Source of the DNA: Ichthyophthirius multifiliis
Lineage: Eukaryota; Ciliophora; Oligohymenophorea; Hymenostomatida
DNA: 64,000 nt
Direction: 5' to 3'
NCBI RefSeq assembly: GCF_000220395.1
Contig: NW_004085940.1
Span: 123,949-187,948 of the forward strand
Shown here: one piece after another, positions 51,757-63,766 of the stretch
Numbering within the stretch: the stretch's first letter is position 1
Layout of the letters: each line of letters opens with the position of its first letter
Notes under the pieces: generated by a model
Databases searched by the model: none
Seen by the model: only the letters and a program-made list of their open reading frames with translations
What the model was told of the DNA's origin: nothing
Translations under genes and position numbers: made by a program

Positions 51757-53397
51757 TCAACTTAAGATTTTCTAACCTTACTATTAAAATATATTTATAT
51801 TTCTATATGAATCATTATTTAATTTTTTATTATAATATTTTTAATATTCACTTTCAAATTTAGCTGAATTATTTTATAAATTAAACTTATTTTTTTATTA
51901 AAATTTAACATTTTCAGGTGTAGAAAGTTATTTTTTATTTCCTAGGCAATTATTTACCATTTAAAGTTATTTTATTCTTTAATGATCGAGAAACATCCCA
52001 GGAATAGAATATGTAGTTCCTTATTTCTATATTTACATAAAATATAAGAAAATAAATAAATCTTATATATTTTAATTTATAAAAATTACATCGAATATAT
52101 TTTTATTTAATAAAAGTTCATTTTTATTCATATATTCTTATTTATATTTATTTTTTTAAAAATTCATCTAATTTTTAATATTTATTTTATTATTTTTATT
52201 TTTAAATATACTTATTTAAGTAAGTTATTATTATATTCTCTTTGAATTTCAGATTACATTTATTTTAATTCGAAATCTTATTATATTAATTCTTAATCTT
52301 TTTTATTTAAATATTCCTAATATACTTATTTTTCTTAATTTTTTTTATTTTATTAATCTTATTTGAGAGCAACTTAAAGCATCAAAGTTTAGCTAATATT
52401 TTTTTTGTTCTTTTTTTTTTTTTTTAATAAAATATAAAAATAATAATTTTTTCTTTTACCTCTTAATCCTTTATAATTTTTAATTCTTAAAGCTATTATT
52501 CTTTTTGTTTTTTTAAAATTTCACATTCATCAACAAATTTTTTTTCAAATTTTTAAATTTTTTCAATTTTTTAATTATTTAATTTTTAATATAATTCCAT
52601 AATAGGATTTTATGTTTTGTCTAAACATTTTTATTTCAAACTTCGAAGAAATTATTATCTTTATTCATCTTCTTAAATTATTTTTTAATATTAGTCTTAA
52701 GCTAATTTTTTATCTAACTTATTTATTTATTACTTTCTATCTTATTTTATTTATTCTTAATTAAGATTTGTAAATAATAATTGGTTTTTTATTAAATCTT
52801 TTTCTTGTTTTTTCAAAATATTCATTTTTTCTTATTCTTCTTAAATTTTCTTTAGATTAAATTCAAGTAATTATTTATCTTATTCACGTATTCTTATCTT
52901 TTTTCGAATTTAGTTTTTAATTTACATAAAAAAGTGAGAATAAAAAAAATACTTCATTTTCTTTTTTAAATTCAATTAAATTTTAATTGAAAAGTTAACA
53001 ATTTTTATTTTAAATATCATTTTCTTATTATTTTCTGGTATGATAATCTTACATTAACTTTAATTTTAATTTAAGTTTTAAATAGAAAAAAAAATATTTA
53101 CTCTTTAATGAAGAGATTAGTCTTATAATTCAGTTTTCATTCTTTCTTATTATTAAGTTTAAGAAATACTATTCTAATGCATGTTAATTTCATTTATTAA
53201 GTCTTATCTATATTTATTTTTTATTTCATATTCCAATTCTTATTATGTTTATATTAATTCTTATTGTTTTTTGTTTTATAGATCTTATAAGTAAGACCAT
53301 TCATTTTTAAATTAATTTTCTTTTAAAAATTATATTATATTTTTATTTTTTATTTACGAAGTTAAGGTTATATTAATAGTGGAGATAATGGATACAT
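51757..53397 (-). CDS. Coiled-coil protein of unknown function
   Basis: Start ATG 53397-53395 gives MYPLSPLLIQPQLQNQF after removal of a 41-nt intron (GT to AG at about 53321-53361). Long charged helices follow: LQNKKQQELIQTQQELEYE, RKIRIREQDKQLLEFNLK and DEQRQQFLRSLKQKCL. The C-terminal exon reads GTTYSIPGMFLDHQRIK, then LSTPENVKFQQKN, and ends at TGA 51759-51757. Several introns in the middle (around 52900-53090, 52410-52450 and 52040-52180) are needed and were not all resolved. The gene is convergent with the macro-domain-like gene. Length after splicing is about 430-450 residues. It has the look of a flagellar or cortical coiled coil, but I do not recognise the family. Confidence 0.65.
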
Positions 53398-53637
53398 TTT
53401 TTTTTATTTATTTTTCTTAAATAAAAAGTACTAATTTATATTTAATAAAATAAAACTTAATTTTTGTTTTTTTAAAAAAAAAAAAAATCATTATTTCAAT
53501 TAATATATTTCTTATTATGAAAATAAAATAAAATAATAATATTTAATTTAGCTAATTAAAACCATGAAAATAAATTAAATTAAAATAATATATATTTTTT
53601 AAAATAAAATATAAAATAAATAAAAAGAAAGTTTAAT

Positions 53638-54219
53638 TCATTATATTTTTTAAACTTAACAAAATTAATTAATTAAATTCACTATATCCTTCTCATTTTA
53701 TTACATATCAATATGAGTAGCTAATTTTTCATTTTCCCCGATAAAATATAATTAATTTAATTCAAAATTATTATTAAGATCTTCAGGGTCTTATTTTTAA
53801 CTCAGTAAGTAAAAATTATTAGAATTTTTTAAAATTTAGAAATCTTCGAAATTAATAACTGGATAAAATTTAGGTTTTATTATTCCGTATTTTTATAATA
53901 TTTGGTTCATTTTTTAATATTTATAAACAAATTCGTTATTTTAAATAGATCCAATTAAAATGAAGTAATTACTCTATAATTCGATTTCATTTTATTTACA
54001 ATCAGTAAGTTTTAAATTATTTTTAAATTAAAAATATATTTAAGGATAACTATTTTTATCATATTTAATGTTATATTTTTAGTATAATTGTTATTATTAT
54101 TCTTCTATTTATTTGTTTATTTCATATCTTAAAAAAAAAGCTACTGAAACCCCACTTATAATACCAATAGGAAGAACTTAAGAATTTTCTTTAAATATAT
54201 ATTTAAAAAAATTTTTCAT
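53638..54219 (-). CDS. Small membrane-anchored hypothetical protein, 193 residues
   Basis: A single-exon frame runs from ATG 54219-54217 to TGA 53640-53638, exactly 194 codons. The N-terminus is basic (MKNFFKYIFKEN), followed by one hydrophobic segment, VLPIGIISGVSVAFFLRY, and a Q-rich linker. This layout suits a mitochondrial inner-membrane protein with a presequence-like start. The rest is globular-looking (NYFILIGSIQNNEFVY, KPKFYPVINFEDFQIL, LYFIGENEKL) without a motif I know. It lies between a coiled-coil gene and the NEK kinase, all on the minus strand. The frame is secure; the role is unknown. Confidence 0.7.
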
Positions 54220-54381
54220 TTTAAAATTAAAAAATAAAAAAATTATTTAATAATAAAAAAAAATATATTTAAAAAAAAAAATAAAAAAAAAATTATATAT
54301 ATATAATTATATATATATTAATTTGTTTTATTTATAATTTATATATTAATATTATTATTAGCTTTTATTTTTATTTTTTTT

Positions 54382-57106
54382 TCAGTTTTCTATAAGTACT
54401 AAAATTACTAATTTATCTATTATTTCTATTAAATTATTTTCTATTTTTGTAAAATTAATTAATTTTTTGTAGGCTTATTCTCTTTATTTAGTAGGTAAAC
54501 TAATTAATTCTTTATTAAATTGCAACTAATATTAAAAAAATAAATAAACTAAAAAACAAAAAAAATAATAATAGAAAAAAACAAAAAAATACTTCTTATT
54601 GCATAATTTAATAAGCTCTATTATAATTACATTCACCTAAATCTTACTTTAACTCCTGTTTATAAACACTAATTTTTCTTTTATCATGACAAACAACCAT
54701 ATCAAGACACTTTTATTCAAATTTACTAATTTAATTTTCTAAATTATATTTAAAAATTTATTAAGAATCATCACATATTTAATATTCGCTTTCTTTTGTT
54801 TATATAGAACGCATTTTTTATTATTAATGATTTTATTAATTTATTTCTTCTTAATTATCATCATCATCATTATTAATCTTTTATTTTTATTTTTTTAATA
54901 AAAATAAAATATATATAAATAAAAATAAAAAACGTTACTATTTTTTGCATTTCTTTAATCATTTATGCCATATTACTATTTTCTTAATAATTTTAATTCA
55001 AATATTATTAAATTAATTCATCATTTAAATTAGCTTATTAAATTAATTTTTTTCTTAATGCTTCTTATTATTATTTTTCTATATCTAATTAAAGTTATTA
55101 ATATTTTTTATCTATATCCGCAGGTTTTTAAGGGGGTACATCAGGTTTAAAAGATCCCATCCATTCTAATTTTACTTCTTATTATTAAATTTCTTATTCT
55201 TCTTTTTTTCTTTCTGCTTTTATACTTCTCTATTATTTTTATTTTAAAAATAAAATAAAATATGGGTGTATTATTTACTTTCATTATTAAATCTTTTTTC
55301 ATTTAAAATCTTTATTATTCTACTTAAGCCATTTTTTTTACTCTTTGTTAGTTTCTTTATTATTATTCTTATTCTAATTTCTTTCTTTTTGCTTCTTGTT
55401 CTTATCTAACTTTTAATAATTTATTATTTCTAGCCATAATAAGTTCTTGTTTTTAGTTTTTTGAAATTATCTAAGGTACTGGTGCATTTCGAGCTGGAAT
55501 TTTTAAAGGCATTATATTCTTATGAACACCAACAGCTGCTAATTATTAGGGAAATTTCTTAACTACATGTTATTCTTATGAAGTTTTAGGTCTACCTACA
55601 TTTTGTAAAGGTTTTTTTATCAAATTAGGTTTATTAATAGCTACTGGTTTTTCTTAGGGTTTATTATTTATTAATGGTTTTTTAATAATTTCTTATTTTT
55701 ATTAATTTTCTTTATTTATTAATTAATTTTAATTATTAGGAGTTAAATTTTAGGAAGGTTTTCTATTTAACTATGCAGAAGCAGGTGGTTATTATTATTT
55801 TAATTACAAATTTCTTTAAATATTATTTTAATAAATAGGAATTTTAGGTGTAATAGGTCTAGAAATTCCATTTTTTTGAGGATTAGGGGCTAAACCTACT
55901 AGAGGTTTTTTTATTTTTTATTAATTTCTTAATTATTATTATTTTTAAATTTCTTATTACTATTTTTGAATTTCTTATTATTTTTAAATTTCATTTTTTC
56001 TATTTTAAATTTCATTTTATTATTTTTAAATTTCTTATTAAGAAGGCTATTTTTTTAAAATAGGTAGTATTTTTTATATATTTTATTGTTAATTGTATTG
56101 ATTATTAGAAGGTAATTTTCCATTTACATTTTTTAAATTATTTATATTATAATCATTATCTAAAATATTTACATTATGTATTATAGTATGTGAAAATTCA
56201 TTCAATTTAATACTTTCACTTAAAAAACTACAAATACGTTTCCTAATTATAGGCATATTCAATATTTATTATATACTAGGTCTTTTTTCAGGTCTAACCT
56301 GCAATAAATTATCGACTAAACTTCTCAACTCATTCGTATAAATATTTGGAAGAGCTTTATATTATCCTTTAACAATATTTAAAGCTAAAAAATGTAAAGA
56401 TTCAGCAGTAAAAGGAGGTCTTAGGGCACATAATTCATAAAGTACTACTCCTAAAGCCCATATATCACTTTTGAAAGAATAAGGTTTATTTTCAATCATT
56501 TCTGGTGATAAATAATAAGGAGTGCCTACCATAGTTCTTGCTTTTTCATATGTTTTTGTTAAAATTCTTGCTATACCGAAATCTCCTAATTTACATATAT
56601 TATCTTTTGTAAGGAAGATATTTTAACCTTTTATATCTCTGTGCAATATTTTCCTAATTTTTTTTGTTTTTTTGTTTTAAAATTTTATTTAAAATAAAAT
56701 AAAAAAAATACCTATCATGTACATGTTTTAATGCTAAACAAATTTAAGTAAACCAATCTAAAATTTAATTTTCAGATAAATATTTACCTTTTGCTTATTA
56801 GATTTTAGCACTTAAATCTCCTCCATCTGCATATTCCATAACTATACATAATTTAAGGTTTTTTGTTTTATATATTTCTTTAAATTTCACAATATTAGGA
56901 TGACTTAATGCTTCTAATATTTTCGCCTCTTTTAATGTCTCTTTTTATTCTTCTGGAGACATTGTATCTAATGGAAGCTATTTTATTACCCAATTTTAGT
57001 TGTCGCGAATACTTTGGACTAAATAGGCTTTTCCAAATGAACCTTCACCTAATAATTTTAATCTTTTGTATAATTCGTAATCTTGTTGGGGTTAATTTTG
57101 GATCAT
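54382..57106 (-). CDS. NEK: NIMA-related kinase (NEK1/NEK5-like) with Q-rich coiled-coil tail
   Basis: Start ATG 57106-57104 ([17 protein letters not shown]). The N-terminal kinase domain has [14 protein letters not shown], the ATP Lys in [31 protein letters not shown], catalytic [18 protein letters not shown], activation loop [10 protein letters not shown] and the family-typical [20 protein letters not shown]. HRDIKxQNIFL and GTPYYLSPE are characteristic of NEKs, which control cilia and the cell cycle. Introns fall after KHVHDR (about 56650-56710) and in the tail (about 55215-55265, 54885-54945 and near 54540-54590). The tail has E-I-Q-K-Q tandem repeats (55925-56040), a conserved-looking segment [18 protein letters not shown] and a final coiled coil ending LVLIEN before TGA 54384-54382. 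The product is about 800-830 residues. Ciliates have many NEKs that localise to distinct cilia; the paralogue is not determined. Confidence 0.92.
55925..56040 (-). repeat. Short tandem EIQKQ-coding repeats in the NEK tail
   Basis: The plus strand shows repeated attatttttaaatttctt-like units. In the coding direction these give EIQKQQ and EIQNRK units of 6-8 residues. They form a low-complexity helical linker after the kinase domain. Confidence 0.7.
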
Positions 57107-58579
57107 TTTTTGTTATAATTAAATTAAATTAATTGTTTTATTTTATTTTTTTCTATTATTATTATTAATTTTTTTTTTGTTCTTTTTTTTGTATATAATT
57201 TCATTAAAAAAAATTTTTTATTATGTATGATTCTATTTTTTTTAAATATATATAAGTGAAATTATAAATTTATATTATTTGATTATTTTTAATTATTTCG
57301 TTTTATATTTATAGATTATACATTCTTATTTATATATATATATATAAATTATTGATATAGTTTATTTATTTCTTTAAATTAACTAATAATTTTCATTTTT
57401 TTTTTATCAAATAGCTTTTTTTTTTTAATGTTTATTTATTTATAATATATATAAAACACATTTGTCTTTAATAATAAGTTAAAATATTTAATAAAATAAT
57501 AACTTATATTTAAAAAAAATAACTAAAATAATAAAAATTTAAAAAATATAAATTAATAAAAACAAAATATTTTTTTTCTAAATATATGTATATTTATTAT
57601 ATATATATATATATATATAAATTAAAAAAGCATATAAATAATTAATTTTTACATTAGGTAATATTAATAAAAATTTATTTTCTTTATTTTATATAGTATC
57701 TATAATTATATTTTAATTTAATATATTTATTTTTTTTAATTATAATTAAATAATATTCTTTAATATATATATATATATATTTATGATATTAAAAATTAAA
57801 ATATTGAATTTATATATTGTTTAATAATTTATAAAATATATAAAATTAAACATTTATATATATTATTAATTTTATACGAGAGATAGCTATTCTGTATAGA
57901 GAACAAAATAAATTGATTTTTTAAATATAAATATTTAAAAAAAAAGTTATTGATATATATATAATAATTCGAATTTAATAATTATATTAAATAATTAAAT
58001 AATTTTTATAAACATAATTACTTATTTTCATTATTTTATATATTAGAAATTATTGAATTTTTTTTTTAATAATAAATAGGAGTTATTAATTCTATTAACT
58101 TTTTTAAAAGCCTAAATGAATATAGATATCTTTTTTAAATATCTAATAAGATATTTTTGTATTAAAAAAATTATATTAATTTTAAATATAAAATAAAAAT
58201 AAAATAAATTTAAATAAAAAAATAACCAAAAATAATTGTATTTAATATAAAAGTAAAATATATAGAATTATAATGATACTAAATATATAAATAATATATA
58301 TATTATATATAAAAGATAAATAAAAATTATATATAATACTTTTAATTTTGCTTATAAGTAAATAAAAATATAATAAATAATATATCATTAAAATAAAATA
58401 TTTGCAACAAAAATATTTAATAAATTATAAATTTTAATATAAATATAAATAATTATATTAATATTATATATTATAATTGTGAAATATATATATATATATA
58501 TTATTTCATAAAACAAAAAAATATATATTTTATTTATTTAAAAATAAATAACAAATTTACCTGAATCAAAATAAAAAAA
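57107..58579. other. AT-rich divergent spacer
   Basis: About 1.47 kb, the longest spacer in the window, nearly all A/T with TA-rich blocks at 57600-57620 and 57765-57780. A slightly GC-richer patch at about 57874-57907 (acgagagatagctattctgt) stands out but forms no recognised RNA. It presumably holds both promoters. Confidence 0.6.
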
Positions 58580-59893
58580 ATGTAAGAAGTTAAATAAAAA
58601 CCATTTAAAGATTATATTCCTCATTTAATGATATCTATATCAATTGTTTATATTTTCTAGAACATATTTACGAACGAATCATTTTCATAAAAAAGTGCAG
58701 AATTAACATAAAAAATATAGTCATATTCAAACGACCATTCATATTTATACACTATATCACATACAATAAGTGATGGATCAGTAATACTTTCATTTTCATT
58801 GATATTATATTAAATATGGCGATGTAATAACAGAGTACATGTATTAAACTATATAATCTCAGTATTAATAACAACTTACATATATAATTTATTGAAGCTT
58901 ATATATTCGGAACCTCGCCCATATATGAAATACCCAAATTTAGTTTAAGGAAAAGAATGTTCAATAGAATATGGGTAACCATCTGGACACTCAATGTTGA
59001 ATTCTTTTATTTTTACATATGGAATGTCTCTAGAATAATGGCATCTTTGGTAATATTTTTTGGCTTTTTTTTTCGTTATATCTATCGGATTTACTAGACT
59101 TCATTTAGGCGTACATGGATTAAATTAAATATTATTAGGTTGGATGTATTCGCTATTTTTTTTTATTTTTTTCAGGATTTTTATTTTTAATTTTTTAAAC
59201 GAAATTATTCAAAGTAAAATTCTGTCAAAAAATTCTAAATAAAATAAAAAAAAATATTTAATTTTAATTAATTTTTTATTAATGCCTTTTTCAATAATTA
59301 TTTCTATAGTTACTTTCATTTATGTTTCGAATAATAATTAAAATTAAATATTTTTATAATAGATTTAAGAAGCTTGTAATGTGAAAAATATATAAGCACT
59401 ATATACTCACTTTTTATATAATAAATGCTTTATAGATTCAGGGGCTATTGGCGGTCTTTTTGGGTTATTTACAGGGGTGCTTTATTCTAATAAAAGGACT
59501 TTTTTAGATATTGGATTTGTAGATGGTTTAAAAAAGTTTAATTTTTGGAATTAATTGAAGAGGATTTTATTACTTTTTGTTTTACCTGCTTGCTGCTTCG
59601 GGACTTTTTTTGCGGTAGGGACACTTTTGAATTATAATTAGTAAACTGATGATAAGTATGTATAGAATGTTGTCGTTTATTTTAATTTTTTTGTGAAAAT
59701 TTTTATTAATTGTTATGTTTCAATTTTTATTTTCTTTAAGTTTTCGCCGGTTTTGTTGTAAAAGTTAGGGTTGGGGATAGAAGGGGATTTTTTGCCTTTT
59801 TTTGATGATAATGCGCAAAATTGTTATATGAATAATTAATTGAGTTAAAATTTTAAAAATAAATCTAAAGATTAATCTTATAAAATAAATTGA
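58580..59893 (+). CDS. PAP2-superfamily lipid/polyisoprenyl phosphatase, multipass membrane protein
   Basis: Start ATG 58580 (MQEVKQKPFKDYIPHLM). The three PAP2 phosphatase motifs appear in order: KLIYSEPRPYM (K-x6-RP), EYGQPSGHSML (PSGH) and TRLHLGVHGLNQ (SR-x5-H, with Thr for Ser). The His of the last two motifs form the phospho-enzyme and the proton donor. Hydrophobic segments flank them (LMISISIVYIFQNIF, VLITTYIYNLLKL, YFLAFFFVISIGF), and several further TM helices follow (AIGGLFGLFTGVLY, LLLFVLPACCFGTFFAV). The layout resembles glucose-6-phosphatase, dolichyl-diphosphatase and sphingosine-1-phosphate phosphatase, which act at the ER membrane. The exact substrate cannot be assigned. One or two introns are needed between about 59155 and 59370 and are not fully resolved. 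TGA 59891-59893 ends the frame. Confidence 0.85.
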
Positions 59894-60111
59894 AATATTA
59901 TTTTTATAGTTTTTTTTATTTAGATGTAAAATAATAATAATATAAATATAAAAAAAAAAATTAATCTTTTTTTCATTTTATTATACTGAATTTTTTTTAT
60001 TATTATTTTTATTTTTTAATAATATGAAAATATTAAATGATTAATTAGACTATTAAAAATATTTATTTCTATAAACTAACGAAATAAATATTTATAAAAT
60101 AAAATAAATAA

Positions 60112-61308
60112 ATGAAATAAAAATAATTATATTTATAATAATATATAGATGATAAATAAGATAATAATATCAACATTTATAATTAGAAAATAATTGATTA
60201 TAACCCTGAAATAATAATTGAACACAATTATAAAATAGATATTTTAAATAAGCAATAAAAAGTTTATAATTATTAATATAATAATCAAGGAAATCATATG
60301 AAAAATTTAATGAAAAAATATATTGATTTTGAAAATGAACATAATTAAAAGTCTGAACAATTGAATTAATAATATTAAAAAATAAAAAGCTAAATAAAAA
60401 AAAATGAAAATAAAAATTATTAATAATCCTAATAATTAAAAAATATAAGTAAACTAAACATCAGTAATGAATATAAAATTATAAATTAAAATAATTAAAT
60501 AAACAAATAAATAAGTAAAATAATTAATATATTATTATTTGTATAATTATTTTTTATATATTAATAAAGATTATTTCTTTAATTCTTAAAAAAAATAGAG
60601 TAATATTAAATCAATATTAAAATTATATGAAAACGGATTATAAATGAAATAATAAAAATTATTAGCTTAACAACAAATAAAAGATTATATAAATTAATAA
60701 TAACTGTCATAATGTACGTTTTAGCCATCAATAAATAAATACAAATTTATGTATAAATATCAAAATATATATAAAAAAATATATAAAAAAGTAATAGAAA
60801 TAAATCTATAGTCGAAAAAACATAACTTTTTATCTAAAAAAATGTTCATTAGTAAACTTAAAAATTATCAATATAAAATAGAAAAGAAAATGCTTCTCAA
60901 AATTAATAAATTTCACTTTAAAATGCTTAGAAATTTTATTAAAATTAAATACACTGGAAATAATAAATAGAATCTAAAAACCTTTTAAAAAAAGAAAATT
61001 CGTTAAAAAATATAATCAATTATTCTAAAAAAAGATTATTTAGGAACAAATCTTAAGATTTTTTTTCCAATGGATTTTAAAAATAAAGCTCTTATATATT
61101 ATTTAATGATATATATAAAAAATAAAGAAGTTTTTTCGATTCTAAATAAAAGATTTCTTAAAGTTTTCTACTGTATTTAAATTTTAAATATAATAAATTA
61201 GATCATTTACCTTCTTTTGATTATGAAGAGAAATAAAATATAAAGTTTAAATAAATATAAGATTTATTTAATAAGATATAATAAGATAAAAATAATATTA
61301 AAAAATGA
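60112..61308 (+). CDS. Q/N/K-rich protein with a TFQPSIN motif
   Basis: The frame starts MKQKQLYLQQYIDDKQ at 60112. The first exon (to about 60515) is a Q/N/K-rich, partly coiled segment. A second exon (from about 60598) contains YENGLQMKQQKLLAQQQI and then CTFQPSINKYKF, the TFxPxIN motif often found in repeated form in ciliate and apicomplexan low-complexity cytoskeletal proteins. A 41-nt intron at about 60751-60791 leads to RNKSIVEKTQLFIQ. The last exon ends LDHLPSFDYEEKQNIKF, then TGA 61306-61308. A longer alternative frame without TGA crosses the same DNA but gives a less protein-like sequence. The function is unknown. Confidence 0.6.
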
Positions 61309-61462
61309 TATCTTTATTAAACAAAAATTAATCTAAAATAAATTCAAATATCTAATAAGAAATATATATTTGTAAAAAAATTAATATTTAAGAAAAAATA
61401 AAAAAATTAATAAAAAAATATTTGTTTTTTAATTTACTAACAATTTTTTATTTATAAAAAAA

Positions 61463-62744
61463 ATGTTTTTATAAATATTTATTATAATTACATTAATATA
61501 TTTCTTAATCTCTTTAATTTTAATACAAAAAAATCCCAAAAAAATAAAATAGTTAATAATAATAGCAGGAATAATATGTATTATAGCAAGTGTAAATGAA
61601 CTTTATAAAGGTGAAAATTAACATTATGGATAATTAGAATCTTAATTTTATTATAAGCCAAACTAAATATAAATTATAAATTAATTTCCATTTAAACATT
61701 TTGATGGTTTTGATAAAATAATAGAAAACATAATTCCTAATTTTAATACTTTATTTGATTTTGAAAAATATTATTCTAGATTTTATATTATATACGGGTA
61801 AAAAAATTCTGGATTAACTTATAATTTTTAAAAATTTTGTGAAAAAAAATAAAAATATAATGAAGGAGTTATATATATTAATTTATTTTAAAATTTAAAT
61901 GAAAAAAAGAATATATTTTAATAATTACCTATTTAAGATTATGATATTTTTCTTAAAATAATTATTAATTTTAATACAATATAAAAAGTTCCTTTGCTTA
62001 TAATTGATAATTTCCATTATGCTTTTTCATTATAAAACTAAAAATGTGTTTTTTGCGATGTTTTAATTGAACTTTAAAATTAGGCAAAATTAAATATATT
62101 TTGTTTAACAACAAATAAAAGTATTATTCCTTTTACAAATTAAAGTAAATAAATATTCTTTATTTATTGTTAAATAAATTTAATTATGTTAATTTTTTTT
62201 TTTTTTTTTTTCAAAGATAAATAAATGATGGAAAAAATTGAAATTATTTAATTTAAAATTTAAAATGAAATCATTTTATCATTTTTATAACAATTGCCTA
62301 TAAAATAAGATAATTTTTATTTAAATAATTTATAATATTGCGAAGATATTATAGATATTACATTTGAAGATATTCTTAATTTAGTAGAATTATAAATATT
62401 TACTTTATAATGTTTTTTTTTTACATATATATATATATATATCAATATATGTTTATTTTTTTAAAAAAATAAATAAATGAAAAGTAGAATATTGCGATTA
62501 ATTATATTAAAGTGAATCTCTTAATTAAGATTTATTAAAAAACATAATCACAAAAGAATTAATATAATAATAATGCTTAACTAAGGAATTTTGTGGAAAC
62601 TTGCCTATAAGTTTAAATTTGATAAAATAATAAATAAATTTCGCTGAATACAATCTCAATTAATTTTTCACAGTTTAAAATGGTAAAATATAATTTAGTG
62701 AAAAAAGGTATTTTCATTCAGCACAATATGCATATATAAAATGA
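61463..62744 (+). CDS. Membrane-anchored STAND/AAA-like ATPase with degenerate P-loop
   Basis: Start ATG 61463 gives an N-terminal TM helix (IFIIITLIYFLISLILI) and a second hydrophobic stretch (LIIIAGIICIIASV). An ATPase_2-like core follows: FYIIYGQKNSGLTYNFQKF in the P-loop position, GVIYINLFQNL, a Walker B strand VPLLIIDNFHYAF, LNIFCLTTNKS (sensor 1-like), and near the end CGNLPISLNLIKQQ, the GxP motif of STAND/Cdc6-type lids. The P-loop lacks the Lys of GxxxxGKT (NSGLT). Two introns (about 62141-62216 and 62410-62477) bring the final exon into frame, ending at TGA 62742-62744. The protein is about 375 residues. It may be a membrane-tethered, weakly binding or inactive ATPase. The family name is an inference from motif order. 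Confidence 0.6.
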
Positions 62745-63766
62745 TAAATATATAAATAATATAATATTAGCATTTTTATTTAAATAAAATTAATACAAAT
62801 ATTAATCTTTTTTTTATATAACATTTTGTTAGATTTTTGAATATTTTAACAAGTAAAAATACTATATTTGAAATTTTTATTTACATATTATTTTATAAAA
62901 CATAATTTTTAATATTATATTTATTTTATAAAAAATTAATAGGTTTTCTTAATTTTTATGAATAAATTATTAAATTAAGTTATATTTATTTTTATTTAAA
63001 ATTAATATTAATTCATTAGATTTTTTTTTTTGTAATTTTGTAATTAATTTTTCTTCAACTTTAATATCTACTTATATGACATAGCAAAACTCTTTCTTTT
63101 AACTTAAAAAAGTTTTATAATTATTTATCAGTTTTTAAAATTAAGTTAAATTAATTGTAAATTATATTTGAAATTAACATAATTATAAATATATTAAAAA
63201 AAAATATTTTAATAAGAATAATCAACATAAAATTTTTAATTTGAAGTAATTTATGATGTAGTTTAATATTTTATATACATATATATAAACTAATAAATAA
63301 ATAAAAATATATAAAAGTTTTATATTTTCTTAATATTAATATATCAAATAATTTAATAAATTTCTTTTTAAAGTAAGATTGATATAGTAAATATTTTATT
63401 TTATTATATTTTTTTAATTATAATTTAATTTATTATTTTAAAATAAATTATAAAAATTAAATATCGAAAATATAATAATTTTAAAAAAATTATATTTTAT
63501 TAATATATATATTAATAATAAGTATTGTTAAGTATTATAATATACATTTGTATTTATATTTATTAATATATAATATTTTTTAGTATAATATAAAAATAAA
63601 AATTCTATATTTAAGATATATAAAATATATATATATATATAAATATATATATATATATGTAAATATATATATTTTATTTATATATATAAATATAAATATA
63701 AATATAAATATATTTTTTTTTATACTTATATTTCAATATATATATATATTCATATAAATAAATTAC
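62745..63766. other. AT-rich spacer and/or intron
   Basis: About 1 kb of A/T-rich sequence with (AT)n tracts at 63630-63660 and a TATAAA/TTTATA mirror-like block at 63660-63715. Part of it may be an intron of the flanking partial gene. No coding segment is convincing. Confidence 0.5.

Noticed and set aside
56908-57132. Plus-strand frame over the NEK start
   Set aside because: It is antisense to the NEK glycine-rich loop and N-lobe.
57874-57907. Slightly GC-richer patch in the long spacer, considered as a tRNA or small RNA
   Set aside because: No cloverleaf or promoter box could be drawn by eye. It is too short to support an RNA call.
60590-62200. A 1.6-kb TGA-free plus frame spanning two genes
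   Set aside because: It fuses a noisy reading of one gene to the correct reading of the next. The alternative spliced frame with TGA at 61306 is more protein-like.
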